DNA of 64,000 bases from Cynocephalus volans (lineage: Eukaryota > Chordata > Mammalia > Dermoptera > Cynocephalidae): contig NC_084471.1 of the NCBI RefSeq assembly GCF_027409185.1, forward strand, positions 9,453,035-9,517,034, in the 5' to 3' direction. Every line of letters starts with the position of its first letter. The stretch's first letter is position 1. The notes beneath the pieces were generated by a model. That model searched no databases. It saw only the letters and a program-made list of their open reading frames with translations, and was not told the DNA's origin. The translations under genes were made by a program, and so were the position numbers. Positions 30,574 through 42,985 of the stretch are shown piece after piece.

Positions 30574-30708
30574 GAAACTTAATTGTACACATCTGTGGGT
30601 AAATGTTTTTCTTTACCTTTTAATTGGAATGCTTATTCCATTTACATTTAATGTAATTATTGATATAGTTTTTTAATTTTTTATTTTATTTTATTTTTAT
30701 TATTTTTT

Positions 30709-30864
30709 TAAAAGATGACCAGTAAGGGGATCTTAACCCTTGACTTGGTGTTGTCAACACCACACTCTCCCAGTGAGTGAACCGGCCATCCCTATATAGG
30801 GTCCGAACCCGTGGCCTTGGTGTTATCAGCACCGCACTTTCCCAAGTGAGCCATGGGCCGGCCC
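30709..30864 (-). mobile_element. tRNA-Ile-type SINE, dimer
   Basis: GATGACCAGTAAGGGGATCT to GAGCCATGGGCCGGCCC, reverse. Confidence 0.92.
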
Positions 30865-31234
30865 TATTTTTTATTTTATTTTTTAAAAATATGATTGGTT
30901 TTATGTCTCCTGTGTTGCTTTTTGTTGTCTGTCACCTCTGTTATTTGGTCTTTTATTCCTTCTTTCTTAAATTGTTTGGGTTAATAGAGTATTTTTTAAG
31001 TATTTCATTCTTTTTCTCTCACTGGCTGTTTGTTTAGCCATTTCTTTGGATCATTTTTTAAATGGTTACTTTAGGGATTATAGTATGGATCCTTATCATA
31101 GCTAATTCACATTTAATGAAAAACCTTGCAACACTATTGTCTATTTACATACCTACTGTCTTTTGTGCTATTGTCACTTATTTTGTTTCTACAAATGTCA
31201 TGCACTTTACAAAATATTATTATTTTTACTTTAT

Positions 31235-31276
31235 CAGCACCATGCTCTTAACCAACTGAGCTAACCCACCAGCTTA
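31235..31276 (-). mobile_element. tRNA-Ile-type SINE, fragment
   Basis: ATCAGCACCATGCTCTTAAC then CAACTGAGCTAACCCACCAG, the 5' part of a reverse monomer. Confidence 0.6.
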
Positions 31277-31606
31277 TTTTTACTTTAAACAGTCAATTGA
31301 CTTTTAAAAAATTAATAGCAATAGTATTTTATATCTACCCACACTTCTGCCATTTTCAGTGTGCTTATTTCTTTTCTATAGATCTGAATTTTTATCTTTC
31401 CTTCCAACCTGAAGAATTTCCTTTAGCATTTCTTGGAGTAAGTGTCTGCTGAATACAAATTATTCCAATGTTTGCTTGTCTGAAAATGTTCGTATTTTGT
31501 TTTTTCTTATATTAAAAAAATTGTTGTAAACTATATATAACATAAAATTTACCACTTTAACCATTTTAATCTATACAATTCTGTGCCATTAAGTTCATTG
31601 ACACTG

Positions 31607-31702
31607 TAGGGCCAGCCTGTGGCTCACTTGGGAGAGCGTGGAGCTGACAACACCAAGTCAAGGGTTAAGATCCCCTTGCCCGTCGTCTTTTTGAAAAAAA
31701 AA
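31607..31702 (+). mobile_element. tRNA-Ile-type SINE, hybrid monomer
   Basis: AGGGCCAGCCTGTGGCTCAC, GTTAAGATCCCCTTGCCCGT and A tail. Perfect 16-bp duplication AAGTTCATTGACACTG (31591-31606 and 31703-31718). Confidence 0.95.
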
Positions 31703-31921
31703 AAGTTCATTGACACTGATGAATCCATGAATATGGGATTTCTTGACATTTATTTAGTCTTTCTTTGGTTACTTAATTAGCATTTTGTACTTGGCAGCAT
31801 AAAGATCCTGCATAGGTTTTGTTAGATTTATACCTAAATATTCCTCCTCTTCCTCCTCCTCCCCCTCTTCTTTCTTCTTCTTAAGATATTGTAAATGGTA
31901 CTTCAAAAAATATCATAGTTA

Positions 31922-32004
31922 AGGCTGGCCCGTGGCTCACTCGGTAGAGTGCGGTGCCGATAACACCAAGGCCACGGGTTCGGATATTAATTTAAAAAAT
32001 ATAT
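31922..32004 (+). mobile_element. tRNA-Ile-type SINE, left unit only
   Basis: GGCTGGCCCGTGGCTCACTC to GCCACGGGTTCGGATATTAA. Flank ATATCATAGTTA (31910-31921 and 32005-32016). Confidence 0.88.
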
Positions 32005-32031
32005 ATATCATAGTTATTTTATTATTATTTT

Positions 32032-32120
32032 TTTATTAAAAGATGACCGGTAAGGGGATCTCAACCCTTGACTTGGTGTTGTCAGCACCACGCTCTCCTA
32101 AGTGAGCCACGGGCCAGCCC
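32032..32120 (-). mobile_element. tRNA-Ile-type SINE, hybrid monomer
   Basis: GATGACCGGTAAGGGGATCT to CTAAGTGAGCCACGGGCCAG, reverse. Confidence 0.88.
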
Positions 32121-32254
32121 TGTAGTGACTCTTGATGGGTTGAGTTATGTGTTCGTGGGTGGTTAAGTTACTGTTGGATCACTTTGATCTTGTGGTGGCT
32201 TCCTTTTAGGATTTGTTAAGGCAGTCCATTTTTCTTTTTCTTTTTTTTCTTTTT

Positions 32255-32432
32255 TCTTTTTTTTTTTAAAGATGACCGGTAAGGGGATCTTAACCCTTGA
32301 CTTGGTGTTGTCAGCACCACGCTCACCCAGTGAGCTAACCGGCCATCCCTATATGGGATCCGAACCCGGGGCCTTGGTGTTATCAGCACCACACTCTCCC
32401 AAGTGAGCCACTCTCCCGAGTGGGCCAGCCCC
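32255..32432 (-). mobile_element. tRNA-Ile-type SINE, dimer
   Basis: GATGACCGGTAAGGGGATCT, GGATCCGAACCCGGGGCCTT, and a short internal repeat of CTCTCCC.AGTG near the 5' end (32393-32425). Confidence 0.9.
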
Positions 32433-32489
32433 CATTTTTATTTTTCTGTTTTGTAATCCTTGTTATGTTTGGATGCAGTCTATTTTGGT

Positions 32490-34550
32490 TTTACGCTTTT
32501 TTTTGGTGGTGGTGGTGGGGCATGCAAAGAACCTAGCAGGCCTTGCATGGTTGGTGGAACCAGGGTGTAAGTTCTGTCAACAGAATTGAAACAAATGGTA
32601 AATACACAGGAAAAATACCAGTTATTGCCAAGGGTTCTGGAGAGCATTAAACATGGCCTCATGCTAGAGAGCAGCGAGGTGGCTCCTTTACCCTGAGTTG
32701 GAGGTCTTGGAGGAGGTGAGAGCTGCAGGATCATTAGGAGCTTGTCACACGATGGTCAGGAGTGGGGCTGAGTTGGCTAGAGTGCACAAGCATGAAGGTG
32801 GCATGAGTGGGCTGGACATAGGCCCAGAGCCTGGCCAGCATGGATGTGGGGTGCTGGGTGATCAGGAAGGTGGTGCCACATGAAGGAGAGACAGCATATA
32901 ATCAGGAGCCCAAATGAGCTGGTAGGCCAGTGCCCTGCAAGTTGGAAGGAAAGGAGTCTTTGTGGGCTGGTGATCAGGGCAGCTTTCTGGCAGAGGAGGG
33001 CCTTGAGCCACCATTGAGTGACTATTTCCTGTGTGCCCTGGCCCTGTGCTAAGCACCATGCATGGTTGCAGTTTGAACTGGAAAGAGGACTTGCAGAAAA
33101 GCTGGAAAAAGTCTGGGATTCCCACCAGGGGACATGCATCACTTAGCAGGCCAGCTGTAGTCCTTGGCCTGGAATTCCACCTTCAAGGCTCAGAAGTCCC
33201 AATTAGCACTGAGAGAGCACTTCCTGTCCTCAGGGCTGCAGACCATCAACAGGGGTGCAGAAGCTGATGGAAAACATGCCAGTTCACAAGTTCACATGGA
33301 GAGAGAGATGACAGTCACACACCCTCCCAGGAGGCAGGCCACATGCAATGCCAGATTATCACTGCACCACGATGGGAGATCCAGGGGTCCTGGCAATGGG
33401 ATTGGTTGGCCAGTTAGCGTCATTAAGCTCTGAGAGCCCACTCACTCACTGGCATGTCCTGGCTGACTGTCTGCTGGGGCTGGGGCATGTGTGCTGAGCC
33501 GGCACTGTCTTTTCTGTTGGAGCGGTCTGGGTGTCTCCAACCGTGCTTTTTCTGGTTGCCACTGTTGACTGGACCTTCCCATGTGTTAACAACATCAGTT
33601 GGGTGAATGTCAGTATAGACTTGGGAACTGCTCAGTTTCTTTGTGGTAACTTTCTATCTTTGAGCTAACCCTTTAGAGACATTCAATTTCCCCTTTTTCC
33701 ATTTTTCCCCCTGAGCAGTTGGGAGAGCCTTCATGTTTTCCCTGTATACCAACATATGGAGACCTCACAAGCGCCCCAGTTTACTCACATGTAAAGTGAG
33801 AATCACCAACCTTCCTTTGGGGAGAGCTAGAGCTGTGCTGTAACCACTAGCTCCATTTGACTATTTAAGTTTAAACTAATTAGAATTAAACAAAAATTCA
33901 GTTCCTCAGCCACCTTGCAGGTGCCCATCAGCCACATGCAGTCAGTGTCTACATACTGGATTGTGCAGACCGAGAACACTTCCTCTGTCACAGAAAGTCC
34001 TATCTAGAGAGTTAAATGGGATGATGTGCATCAAGCACAGTGCCTAGTGTCAAGTTCAGCAAACAGTTGCTGGGCTTGGTGGTGATGGAGGCGGGAGAGG
34101 GAGGCTGGAGAAGGTGCAGCCTCTGGCCAGGAGGTTTGTCTAGTTGAGATAAGTTGATCCATGTCATTATGAATCAACGCACAATAAGGTCATAGCAGAT
34201 TGGAGGGGCCTGTATGAGTTGAAATCTTCCTTCTAGCCTTGCTGAAGCATGAGGAAGGCAGAGAAGGAACTAGAACATGTTCTGAATGGCGGGGTAGAAG
34301 CCGGCATTGTGTGGAGACTGAACCTTGAGTTGGGCCTTGCTTTACTCCTCTGAGAAGGAAGTGATGCAGACTTCTCCTTGCACCTACTCCTCTCCCCTTG
34401 TTGCTCCTTCCAACTTAGGATTTTTCCTGGAATCCAGCAGTTGCAAGGGAAAATTCAGGCCCAAAGTTCTGAATCCCTTTGGCTGCCCATGGAGATTCTC
34501 TGCACTCCTACTAACCAGGGAAGGAAGAAGAAACAGAGTTAATCTAAAGA
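32490..34550. other. Intergenic, mostly unique
   Basis: No gene recognised. 32900-33070 has weak reverse-LINE2 similarity (TGTGCCCTGGCCCTGTGCTA). 33825-34015 resembles an old hAT-type MITE and is listed separately. The open frames on both strands here have no family features. Confidence 0.5.
33825..34015 (-). mobile_element. Old nonautonomous DNA transposon (hAT-like MITE)
   Basis: Shares the layout of the element at 58165-58380 in opposite orientation: AACCACTAGCTCCATTTGAC, ATTAGAATTAAACAAAAATT, CAGTTCCTCAGCCACCTTGC. Family name not certain. Confidence 0.4.
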
Positions 34551-34559
34551 GCATCAGAG

Positions 34560-34820
34560 AGGGCCGGCCCGTGGCTCACTTGGGAGAGCGTGGTGCTAAC
34601 AACACCAAGTCAAGGGTTAAGATCCCCTTACCAGGGCCGGCCCGTGGCTCACTCGGGAGAGTGCGGTGCTGATAACACCAAGGGCCCGGGTTCGGATCCC
34701 ATATACGGATGGCCGGTTCGCTCACTGGCTGAGTGTGGTGCTAACAACACCAAGTCAAGGGTTAAGATCCCCTTACCAGTCATCTTTAAAAAAATAATAA
34801 TAATAAAAATAAAAAAAAAA
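34560..34820 (+). mobile_element. tRNA-Ile-type SINE, trimer
   Basis: Three tRNA-like units in one insertion: a hybrid unit (GGGCCGGCCCGTGGCTCACT to GTTAAGATCCCCTTACCAGG), then a full dimer (left unit with GGTTCGGATCCCATATACGG, right unit ending CCCCTTACCAGTCATCTTT) and an A/AAT tail. TAAAGAGCAT.AGAG on both sides (34545-34559 and 34821-34835, one mismatch) shows one retroposition event. Confidence 0.93.
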
Positions 34821-35044
34821 TAAAGAGCATGAGAGGTTCTCTAGAGCTGTTTGTGCAACAGTCTCCTGTTTCCATGACAACTGCTTGTCCAGGTTAACCC
34901 TTCGAGATGGCTCGCACAAGAATTTTCAGTTTATAAAATACAACAGGAAAAAAAATCACAGGAATAGTCATAAGGAATGAATTGATGATGGGTGTGAATA
35001 TGTGTATATGGGCACGGGACCCAAGAGCTTCCTTTTTCCTTCCT

Positions 35045-35720
35045 TAATTTATTTAGTCATTCATTCATTAATTCATTCATCTGTTTATTTCTCCATTTAT
35101 TGAGCCCTACTCTGTGCCGAGCACCATGCTGTGTACTCTAGGCTGTGGAGAGACAGAGATGAATGAGACTCTCTAGGAGTCACAGTCCAGTGAGAGACAC
35201 AGTAAATGTAGAAAGTGCTAATACATTGTGCTGTCTGCACACATGCTGTGCTATGTGTAGATGGGGACTGCTCTAGGAGTGCTGAGGGAAGGCCAGGGAA
35301 TGCTCATGGAGCCGGAATACAGAGCTGGGTCTTGTAGGATTAGTGGGAGTTGTTCAACAGGCAATAGTAGTCAAGGGCATTCCAGAAAAAGGGAATATCA
35401 TGAGCCCAGGGAAGTGAAAACACATCCACAACATGTTTTAATGAGAAATAGTGTGAGCTTCTGTGGGTTGGAAATATTGCAAGATGGTATTGAAGGACAG
35501 AGGGGCTGGTGGAGAAGGAAGCAAGGCTGGACTGTGACTATCCTTGAAGGCCATGCTAGGGAGTTTGGAATGTGACCTATAGGTAAGCTGTATTCCAGAG
35601 AATGACAATGTAGACTGCCTGGGGTTGGGAGTATGCACTGGAGGGAGAGACCAAGGCTACTTTGGAAGCTACTGAAATAGAGTAGGAAACAGAGTCTCTG
35701 AAGGCCTGACCCCGGCCAGT
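35045..35720 (-). repeat. LINE2, reverse orientation
   Basis: CATTCATTAATTCATTCATC, TTTATTGAGCCCTACTCTGT, GGAGTCACAGTCCAGTGAGA and AAGGGCATTCCAGAAAAAGG. Confidence 0.7.
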
Positions 35721-36898
35721 AGGGATGGATGGAAAGGGACAATTTCATGAGAAACTTAGGAGGTAGAATAGACAGGCCTTACAGTGGATGTGGGGAGTGA
35801 ACAGGAGGGAGGAATCATATGGTAGGGTATGTTTTAACTTTATAAAAAACTGCCAAACTGTTTCCTGAAGTTTGGCATTTTACATGCCTGCAGCAGTGTA
35901 TGAGAATATATTAATTGTAGATTGAAAGTAAAATGACAGAAAAAGATATACATGGGAACATTAAAAAAAGCAGGAGTAGCTATATTAATATTAGTAAAGT
36001 AGACTGTAGAACAAAGAAAATTACCAGAGACAGAGAGGGATATCATATAATGATAAAAGGGTCAATCCACCAAGAAGACATAGAATCCTAACTGTATATG
36101 CACCAAACAACAGAGCTGCAAAAACATGCAAAGCAAAAACTGACAGACCTGAAAGTAGAAGTAGACATCTGCACGATTATAGTTGAACACTTTAATATCC
36201 TTTTCTCAACAATTGATAGAACAACTAGATATAACATCAGCAAGAATATAGAACTCAATAACACTGTCACCCAATGGGATCTATTGGACATCATATACCT
36301 TACAGAACAGTTTACCCAACGACAACAGAATACACTTTTTTTTTTTTAACCAGAGTCCATACTTTATTCAGATTTCTTCATTTTTGTCCAAACTACATTC
36401 TTTTTTAAGTGTCCATGGAACACATACCAAGATAGGCTGTATCTTGGGCCATAAAACTAATCTTTACAAATTTAAAATAATTGAAATTATAGAGTATTTT
36501 CAAACTTAAAATAATTAAAATCATAGAGTTCCTTGACCACAATGGAATCAAACTAGAAATCAATCACAAGAAGATACCAGGAAAATATCCAAACACTTGG
36601 AAATTAAAAACATACTTCCAGATGATCCATGGGTGAAAGATAAAGTCTCAAGGGAAATAAAAAAAAAAATACATTGAACTGAATGTAAATGAAATAAATA
36701 CATACAACATGTCAAAATTTGTAGGATGCAGCTGAAGCAGAGCGGAGAGGGAGATTTATAGCATTAAATGTTTACAATGGAAAAGAAGTCTCGTAATCGA
36801 AGTTCCCACCTCAAGAAACTAGAACCAGATCAGAATAAACCCAAAGCAAATACAAGGGAGGGAATAATACAGATAAGAACAGAAACCAGTGAAATTGA

Positions 36899-37285
<387 letters not shown>

Positions 37286-38513
37286 AAAGCAGTCAAAAAA
37301 AAACTTGATGAAAGAAAAACCTGGTTCTTGAAAAAATGAATAAAACTTACAAACTTGTAGCCAGATTGACAAATAAAAAAGAATACGTAAATTACAAATA
37401 TCAGGAAAGAAATAGGAATGAAATAGGGACTGTCACTACAGACCCTACAGACGTCAAAAAGATAGTAAGGATTCACGTTACAGACAGCCCTATACACACA
37501 GATTTGACAACTTATGTTAAATGAACCAATTCCTCAAAAAGAACAAACTACCTCACCTCACCAAATATAAAATAGATAATTTGAATAGCTCTATAAGTAT
37601 TAAGGAAATTGATTTCATAATTTAAAATCTGACAAAGAAATCTCTAGGTCCAGACGGGTTCATTGGAAATTGCTCCCTGTGTTCAAGAACTTCCTGTGCC
37701 AAATGTTTAAAGAAGAATTAACACCAATTCTGCACAACAGGAGGAACATTGCCCAGCTCATTCTATAAGGTCAGTATTACCCTGATACCAAAACCAAAGA
37801 CAGTATGAAAAAACAAAGGAAAGAAGGAAATTATAGATCAATATCCTTCATGAATATAGATTCAAAAACTCTTAAAATATTAGAAAATAGGATTCAGAAA
37901 AATATAAGAAGAATTATATAACCATGACCAAATGGAAATTATTCCAGAGATTCGAGACTGTCTCAATATTTGAAAATCAATGTAATGTCCTCCAAATGAA
38001 TAGGTGAAAGAAGAAATTATATGATCATATTAAATGATATAGAAAAAGCATTTATGATTTAAAAAAAAAACTCTCAGGAGGAGGGAACTTTCAACTTTAT
38101 GAAGAACATCAAAAATCTTACAGCTAACATCATACTTAATGGTAAAATACTGAATGCTTTTCCTATAATTTCAGGAACAAGGCAAGGATGTTGACCCTCA
38201 CCCCTGCCAGTCAACATGGTAATGGCGGTTCTCATCAGCACAAGGCAAGAGAAAGAAATAGAAGTAATACAGATCTGAAAGGAAGAAATAAAACTTACTT
38301 CTTTTAGCAGATGACACGATGGTCTATATAGAAAATACCATGGAATCAGCAACAATAATACTCCTCCTAGAACTAATAAGTGAGTTCAGTAAGGCTACAG
38401 GATACAGAATAAACATACAAAAAAATCAGTTGTATTTCTATATGCTATCAATGAGACTGAAATCAACCTTAAAAAGACCCCAAAACCAAAATTAAAAAAC
38501 ATCTACAATTGCT

Positions 38514-38580
38514 AAAAAGAAAGAGAGAGAGAAAGGGAGAAATAGAGGAAGAAAGAAAAAGAGGAAGGAAAGAAAGAAAA
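38514..38580 (+). repeat. Purine-rich (GA/GAAA)n tract
   Basis: AAAGAAAGAGAGAGAGAAAG and similar G/A-only sequence. Confidence 0.9.
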
Positions 38581-38751
38581 TCTTATGTTTAAATGTGACA
38601 AAACACGTACAGGACTTGTAGCTGAAAACACAAAACACTGATGAAAGAAATCAAAGTAGATCTGAATAAATGAAGAGAGATTCTGTGTTAAGAGACTGGA
38701 AGATGCAACATTGTAAAGATGTCAGTTTTGTCCAAATCCATGTACAGGTTT

Positions 38752-38852
38752 TTGTTGCTGTTGTTTTTTAAAGATGACCGGTAAGGGGATCTTAACCCTT
38801 GACTTGGTGTTGTCAGCACCACGCTCTCCCAAGCGAGCCACAGGCCGGCCCT
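38752..38852 (-). mobile_element. tRNA-Ile-type SINE, hybrid monomer
   Basis: GATGACCGGTAAGGGGATCT to AGCGAGCCACAGGCCGGCCC. Perfect flank CATGTACAGGTTT (38739-38751 and 38853-38865). Confidence 0.95.
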
Positions 38853-38894
38853 CATGTACAGGTTTAACACAATTCTGATCAAAACCCCAGCAAA

Positions 38895-38989
38895 GGGGCC
38901 AGCCCGTGGCTCACCCGGGAGAGTGCAGTGCTGGTAACACCAAGCCAAGGGTTGGGATCCCCTTACCGGTCATCTTTAAAAAAAAAAAA
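38895..38989 (+). mobile_element. tRNA-Ile-type SINE, hybrid monomer
   Basis: GGGGCCAGCCCGTGGCTCAC to GGGTTGGGATCCCCTTACCG and A tail. Confidence 0.92.
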
Positions 38990-39244
38990 GAAAAAAGATT
39001 GAAGGTGATCTTAGAAGTCTGTGAGTTTCTTCCACTCTCAGTAGAAACTCACTACATCCCAAGCCAACTTTACTTATCCTGGGAGAAATTTCACTGAAGC
39101 CTACAATTAAGAACAAGTCTTCCTTCCTCTTCTTGATGGTCCTTCAGACCCATCTGTTTTGACTTCCCAGGTTTCCCATCTGCAGGCCAAACATCCCTAG
39201 ACCCTCAGCAGCTCCTGTGAGATAACTTTCTTTCTTTCTCTTTC

Positions 39245-39310
39245 TTTCTGGTGGCTGGCCAGTACAGGGAATCTTAAATTTAGCACTACCCTGGCTGGCT
39301 GGACAGCTGG
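39245..39310 (-). mobile_element. Degraded tRNA-Ile-type SINE
   Basis: TGGTGGCTGGCCAGTACAGG followed by a shortened, diverged remainder. Confidence 0.5.
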
Positions 39311-39329
39311 TCTGTGTCCTCCTTTTTCG

Positions 39330-40640
39330 CTTTCATTTGGTACAGGATATAAAGGGCATACCGTAAAAGTCACTCTTTAAAGCATACTGTTCAGTTGTTT
39401 TTAGTATATTCACAGAGTTGTGCAACCATCATGGCTGTCTACTTCTACATTTTCATCACCCCAAAAAGAAATCTCATTTCCTATAAGAAGTCACTCCTCA
39501 TCTTCGCCTTCATCCAATCCCTGGCAACCACTAACCTACTTTCTGTCTCTGGATGTGCTGATTCTGAACATTTCATATAGGTAAAATCATAAAATATGGC
39601 CTTTTGTGTCTGGCATCTTTAATTTTGCTCAAAGTTCAAAGAATAAGAATATTATTCTGTTGTATGAATTTCCACTCATCAGTTGATGGACATTTGAGTT
39701 GCTTAAACTTTCAATTATTATGAACAATGCTGCTGTGAACATTCAGGTACAAATTTTTGTGTGAACACGTTTTCAATTCTCTTGACTATATTGAGGAGTG
39801 GAATTGTTGGATCATATGGTAACTCAAACTTTTTAGAGGAGCTGCTACACTCTTTTCTATTTTACATAACCACCAGCAGTGTATGAGGGTTCCAATTTCT
39901 CCACATCCTAGGAAACACAATTGTCTTTGTTATTATAACCATCCTAGTGGGTGTTAAGTGGTATCTCATTGTAGTTTTGACTTGCAGTTCCCTAATGACT
40001 AATGATCTTGAGCATTTTTTCATATGCTAATTAGCTATTTGTATATCTTCTTTGGAGGAATGTCTACTCAAATCCTTTGCCCATTTAAAAATTGAGTTGT
40101 CTTGGCAAACTTACCAGCAATCAATTGACCATAAATAAATAGGTTTATTTCTGGACTGTCAATTCTATTCCATTGATCTAAATGTCTGTCCATATGCCAG
40201 TACCATACAGTATTGATTACTGTAGCTTCATAGTAAGTTTTGAAATTGGGAAGTGTGAGTGCTCCAAATTTGTTCTTTTTAAAGATTGTTTTGGCTATTC
40301 TGGTACCTTCACATTTCCATATACATTTTAGGGCCAGCCTATCAATTTTTACTAAAAAAAGAAAAAAAAAAAGAAAAAAAAAAAGCCAGCAGATAGTTTG
40401 ATAGGGATTGCATTGAATCTCTAGGTCAGTTTAGGAGTATTGCTGTGGTAACAATGTTAGGTTTTCTAATCCATGAATAAGAATGTCTTTCCATTTACTT
40501 AGGTCTTTATGACTTATTTTATTCATGCTTTTTTTTTTTTCTTATTTTTAAAATTTTACTTCTCAATATAAATTGTAGTTGATTTTCATACCCCTTTATC
40601 TGTTCCTCTCCACCCTCTCCCTCCCGTATTTAGGTCTTTA
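39330..40640 (-). repeat. Old LINE-1, reverse
   Basis: GTTGATGGACATTTGAGTTG, CATATGGTAACTCAAACTTT, GTTCCCTAATGACTAATGAT and CTATTCTGGTACCTTCACAT are reverse L1 3'-half landmarks. Confidence 0.75.
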
Positions 40641-40732
40641 ATTTCTTCCAACAATGTATTGTAGCTTTCCATGTACACGTCTTTTGCACACTTTTGTTAA
40701 ATTTTGTTTTGATGCTGGCGTATATCTTTTTT

Positions 40733-40830
40733 TTTTTTTTTTTTTTTTTTGTGGCTTGCCTGCACAGGGACCCAAACGCTTGACCTTAGTGTTATACCAT
40801 GCTCTAACCAACTCAGCTAACTGGCCGGTA
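40733..40830 (-). mobile_element. tRNA-Ile-type SINE, monomer
   Basis: T run, GTGGCTTGCCTGCACAGGGA to ACTCAGCTAACTGGCCGGTA. Confidence 0.85.
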
Positions 40831-40859
40831 CTTTCCGGTACTTTCGTGTCTTTATTTTT

Positions 40860-40942
40860 TTAAAAGATGACTGGTTAAGGGGATCTTAACCCTTGACTTG
40901 GTGTTATCAGCACCACAACCTCAAGTAAGCCATGGGCTGGCC
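40860..40942 (-). mobile_element. tRNA-Ile-type SINE, hybrid monomer
   Basis: GATGACTGGTTAAGGGGATC to AGTAAGCCATGGGCTGGCCC, with a small internal deletion. Confidence 0.85.
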
Positions 40943-41349
40943 CCTCAGCCCTCTCTCATGTCCTCTTTGAATAGTGACCTCATCATGAATATAACAACAC
41001 TGCAGGAAATGATCTGCCTGGAGAACTGTTTAGTTTCCTTGGCTGTAAAATGAGAAGACTGGGGAACTTATTTTTATGGTTCCTTAGTTGTTTGCCACCC
41101 TCACCCCCCACTTTGTTTTTGGTCTGTATTTTGAATTTGCTTGAAACAGGGCCTCTGTCCTATGTATTAGTTTGCAGTCATCACCAGGACTTCTCTACAG
41201 TAAGGGAGTTAAAAGATATTGAGGAAGGGCTTTGGACTTCCTGGTAAACCTTTTGCTGGCTGTGTGATCATGAGAAAGTTATTTCACCTGAGCCTATTTT
41301 TTTCATTCGTTAGGTGCGGCTGTTACTGAGGATTCAATAAGCTAAGTAC

Positions 41350-41535
41350 AGTCATGTGCTACACAACATCGTTTTGGTCAGTGACAGTCCACATATATGA
41401 CATTATGAGTGGTCCCATTAGATTATAATGGAGCTGAAAACTTCCTATCGCTTTGTGACATCATAGCTGTTGTAAGGTCGTAGTGCAGTGCATTACTGCA
41501 TTGTGTTTGTGGTGATGCTGGTATGAACACACCTA
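41350..41535 (+). mobile_element. Old DNA-transposon-like element, left end
   Basis: ACAGTCATGTGCTACACAAC, TTTTGGTCAGTGACAGTCCA, CCCATTAGATTATAATGGAG. The matching inverted end seems to lie at 42085-42150 (CGCTTAATGATGCATTTCTC). The family is widespread in placentals; I do not assert a name. Confidence 0.45.
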
Positions 41536-41550
41536 CTGCAAAATATGTTG

Positions 41551-41647
41551 CTGAGGGCTGACTGGTTAGCCCAGGGTTAGAGTGCCGCCTTGTAACACCA
41601 GGGTCAGTGGTTCGGATCTCCCCAGCAGCCAGCTACCAAAAAACAAA
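41551..41647 (+). mobile_element. tRNA-Ile-type SINE, monomer
   Basis: GGGCTGACTGGTTAGCCCAG to GCAGCCAGCTACC and A-rich tail. Perfect flank CAAAATATGTTG (41539-41550 and 41648-41659). Confidence 0.93.
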
Positions 41648-41839
41648 CAAAATATGTTGAGGAGTAGTGCTCAGCTTACGCTTGGGGTGACCTTTCCAAA
41701 GGTAGCTTGGACTTGTAAGATAGAAAGCCAACCATCTGACATATTAGGTCTGATCCCAAGTAGAAGAGTTGTCATCTACGTTAGAATTCTTCCATTTTTA
41801 AATGATTCCCACCCATCCCCATAGCAAAATAACAGTAAG

Positions 41840-42010
41840 TTAATAAACACTCGCTGAGTGCATGCTCAGTGCCAGGCACAATCTCTACCTGTAGTTTAAT
41901 TTTCCTAACTTTGTAGGGTGGTATTATTCTAATCCCTACTAAACAGATGAGGAAAGTGAGGCACAGAGACTTAGAAACATAATTAGAGGGCCCACACTCA
42001 TGCAAATAAT
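41840..42010 (-). repeat. MIR SINE, reverse
   Basis: GAGTGCATGCTCAGTGCCAG, ACTAAACAGATGAGGAAAGT and GAGGCACAGAGACTTAGAAA. Confidence 0.82.
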
Positions 42011-42339
42011 GGCCAGTGTGGGTAATAGGAAAATTCATTGCTGCTCCTTTTCATAACACCCTTTTGCAAAGTGATGAAATCGCTTAATGATGCATTTCTC
42101 AGAACCCATCCCCATCATGAAGCGTGACGCATGACGCATGACACTTCACGTGTCAGCACCTGGAATACTGCTAGCCCCCACACCTAGCTGGACACTTGTG
42201 GCTCCTTTGATCTCTTCCCAACTTTTCACTGTGAACATTTAAAAATACACAGGAACGCTGAAATCACCTTGTATTCCTTAATCTGGATTAAGCTGGTGTG
42301 TTCTAAAACAAAGATGACATCAAGAAGTGGAACAAAGTC

Positions 42340-42365
42340 AGGGTGTCTGTCTCACACAGTTTATT
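42340..42365 (-). terminator. EP300 polyadenylation signal and cleavage region
   Basis: Minus-strand TTAAATAAACTGTGTGAGAC contains the hexamer AATAAA. It is the last such hexamer near the expected 3' end. Confidence 0.7.
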
Positions 42366-42499
42366 TAACAATAGGTAATAAGAAATCAAATTTAACAGTC
42401 TATACAGTGATCCAAAGTTCATATTTATAAGTAATCAACTTTAATTGCATGATTTACAACTGTTGAGGGTTTTTGCTTTCTATTTTCAAGTTTTACAGA

Positions 42500-42550
42500 A
42501 AGTGTATGTGTGTATGTGTGTGTGTGTGTGTATGTGTGAATGTGTGTGTG
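42500..42550 (-). repeat. (CA/TG)n microsatellite in EP300 3'UTR
   Basis: GTGTATGTGTGTATGTGTGT and related sequence on the plus strand. Confidence 0.9.
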
Positions 42551-42934
42551 GGCAGGATAAGGAGGAAGAAAGCAAGCAAAGAAACCCCAGGGACACTTTG
42601 TGTGTTAAAATCATCCCACCGGAATCGTTTCTTACCCTCTTTTTAATTTTTTCCTGTGTTAGATGTAAAAATAACGAAAAAAATTCTTTCAAGAAACAGA
42701 AACCACAATATATAATACATCAATTTGGCAGCTGCCCCTGTATATTTTGAAAAAGTCATTTTTCTCTCTACATGTACAAATTATTTTAATACTTGAAGTT
42801 TTACGCTCAGACTTACGGAATAGAAAATTTTCTGGAGCACAAAAGTTGACTTGAGGGGAGGAAAGTTTTTTTTTTTTTTTTTTTTAAACATTTTTAAAAG
42901 AATGAACATCTTCGCACCCAGAGAAAAAAAATTG

Positions 42935-42985
42935 GTATTTTAATATATATTTATATATATTTATATATATATATATATATATATA
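42935..42985 (-). repeat. (TA)n microsatellite in EP300 3'UTR
   Basis: ATATATTTATATATATTTAT then pure AT alternation. Confidence 0.92.

Larger units (their letters stand above)
26250..31600 (-). repeat. Old LINE-1 mosaic, reverse, riddled with SINEs
   Basis: Reverse L1 sequence: repeated 'GTTTCCA...TTTGGCTA/GCAATTGTGAATAAAGC' style 3'-part motifs at 26500-27450, and antisense ORF2 debris at 28780-29000 (INETVSVFPLRLRTLQGCL and MSLFADYM are readable). It is strongly diverged, with many indels. About 13 SINE copies or fragments lie within it. Confidence 0.8.
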
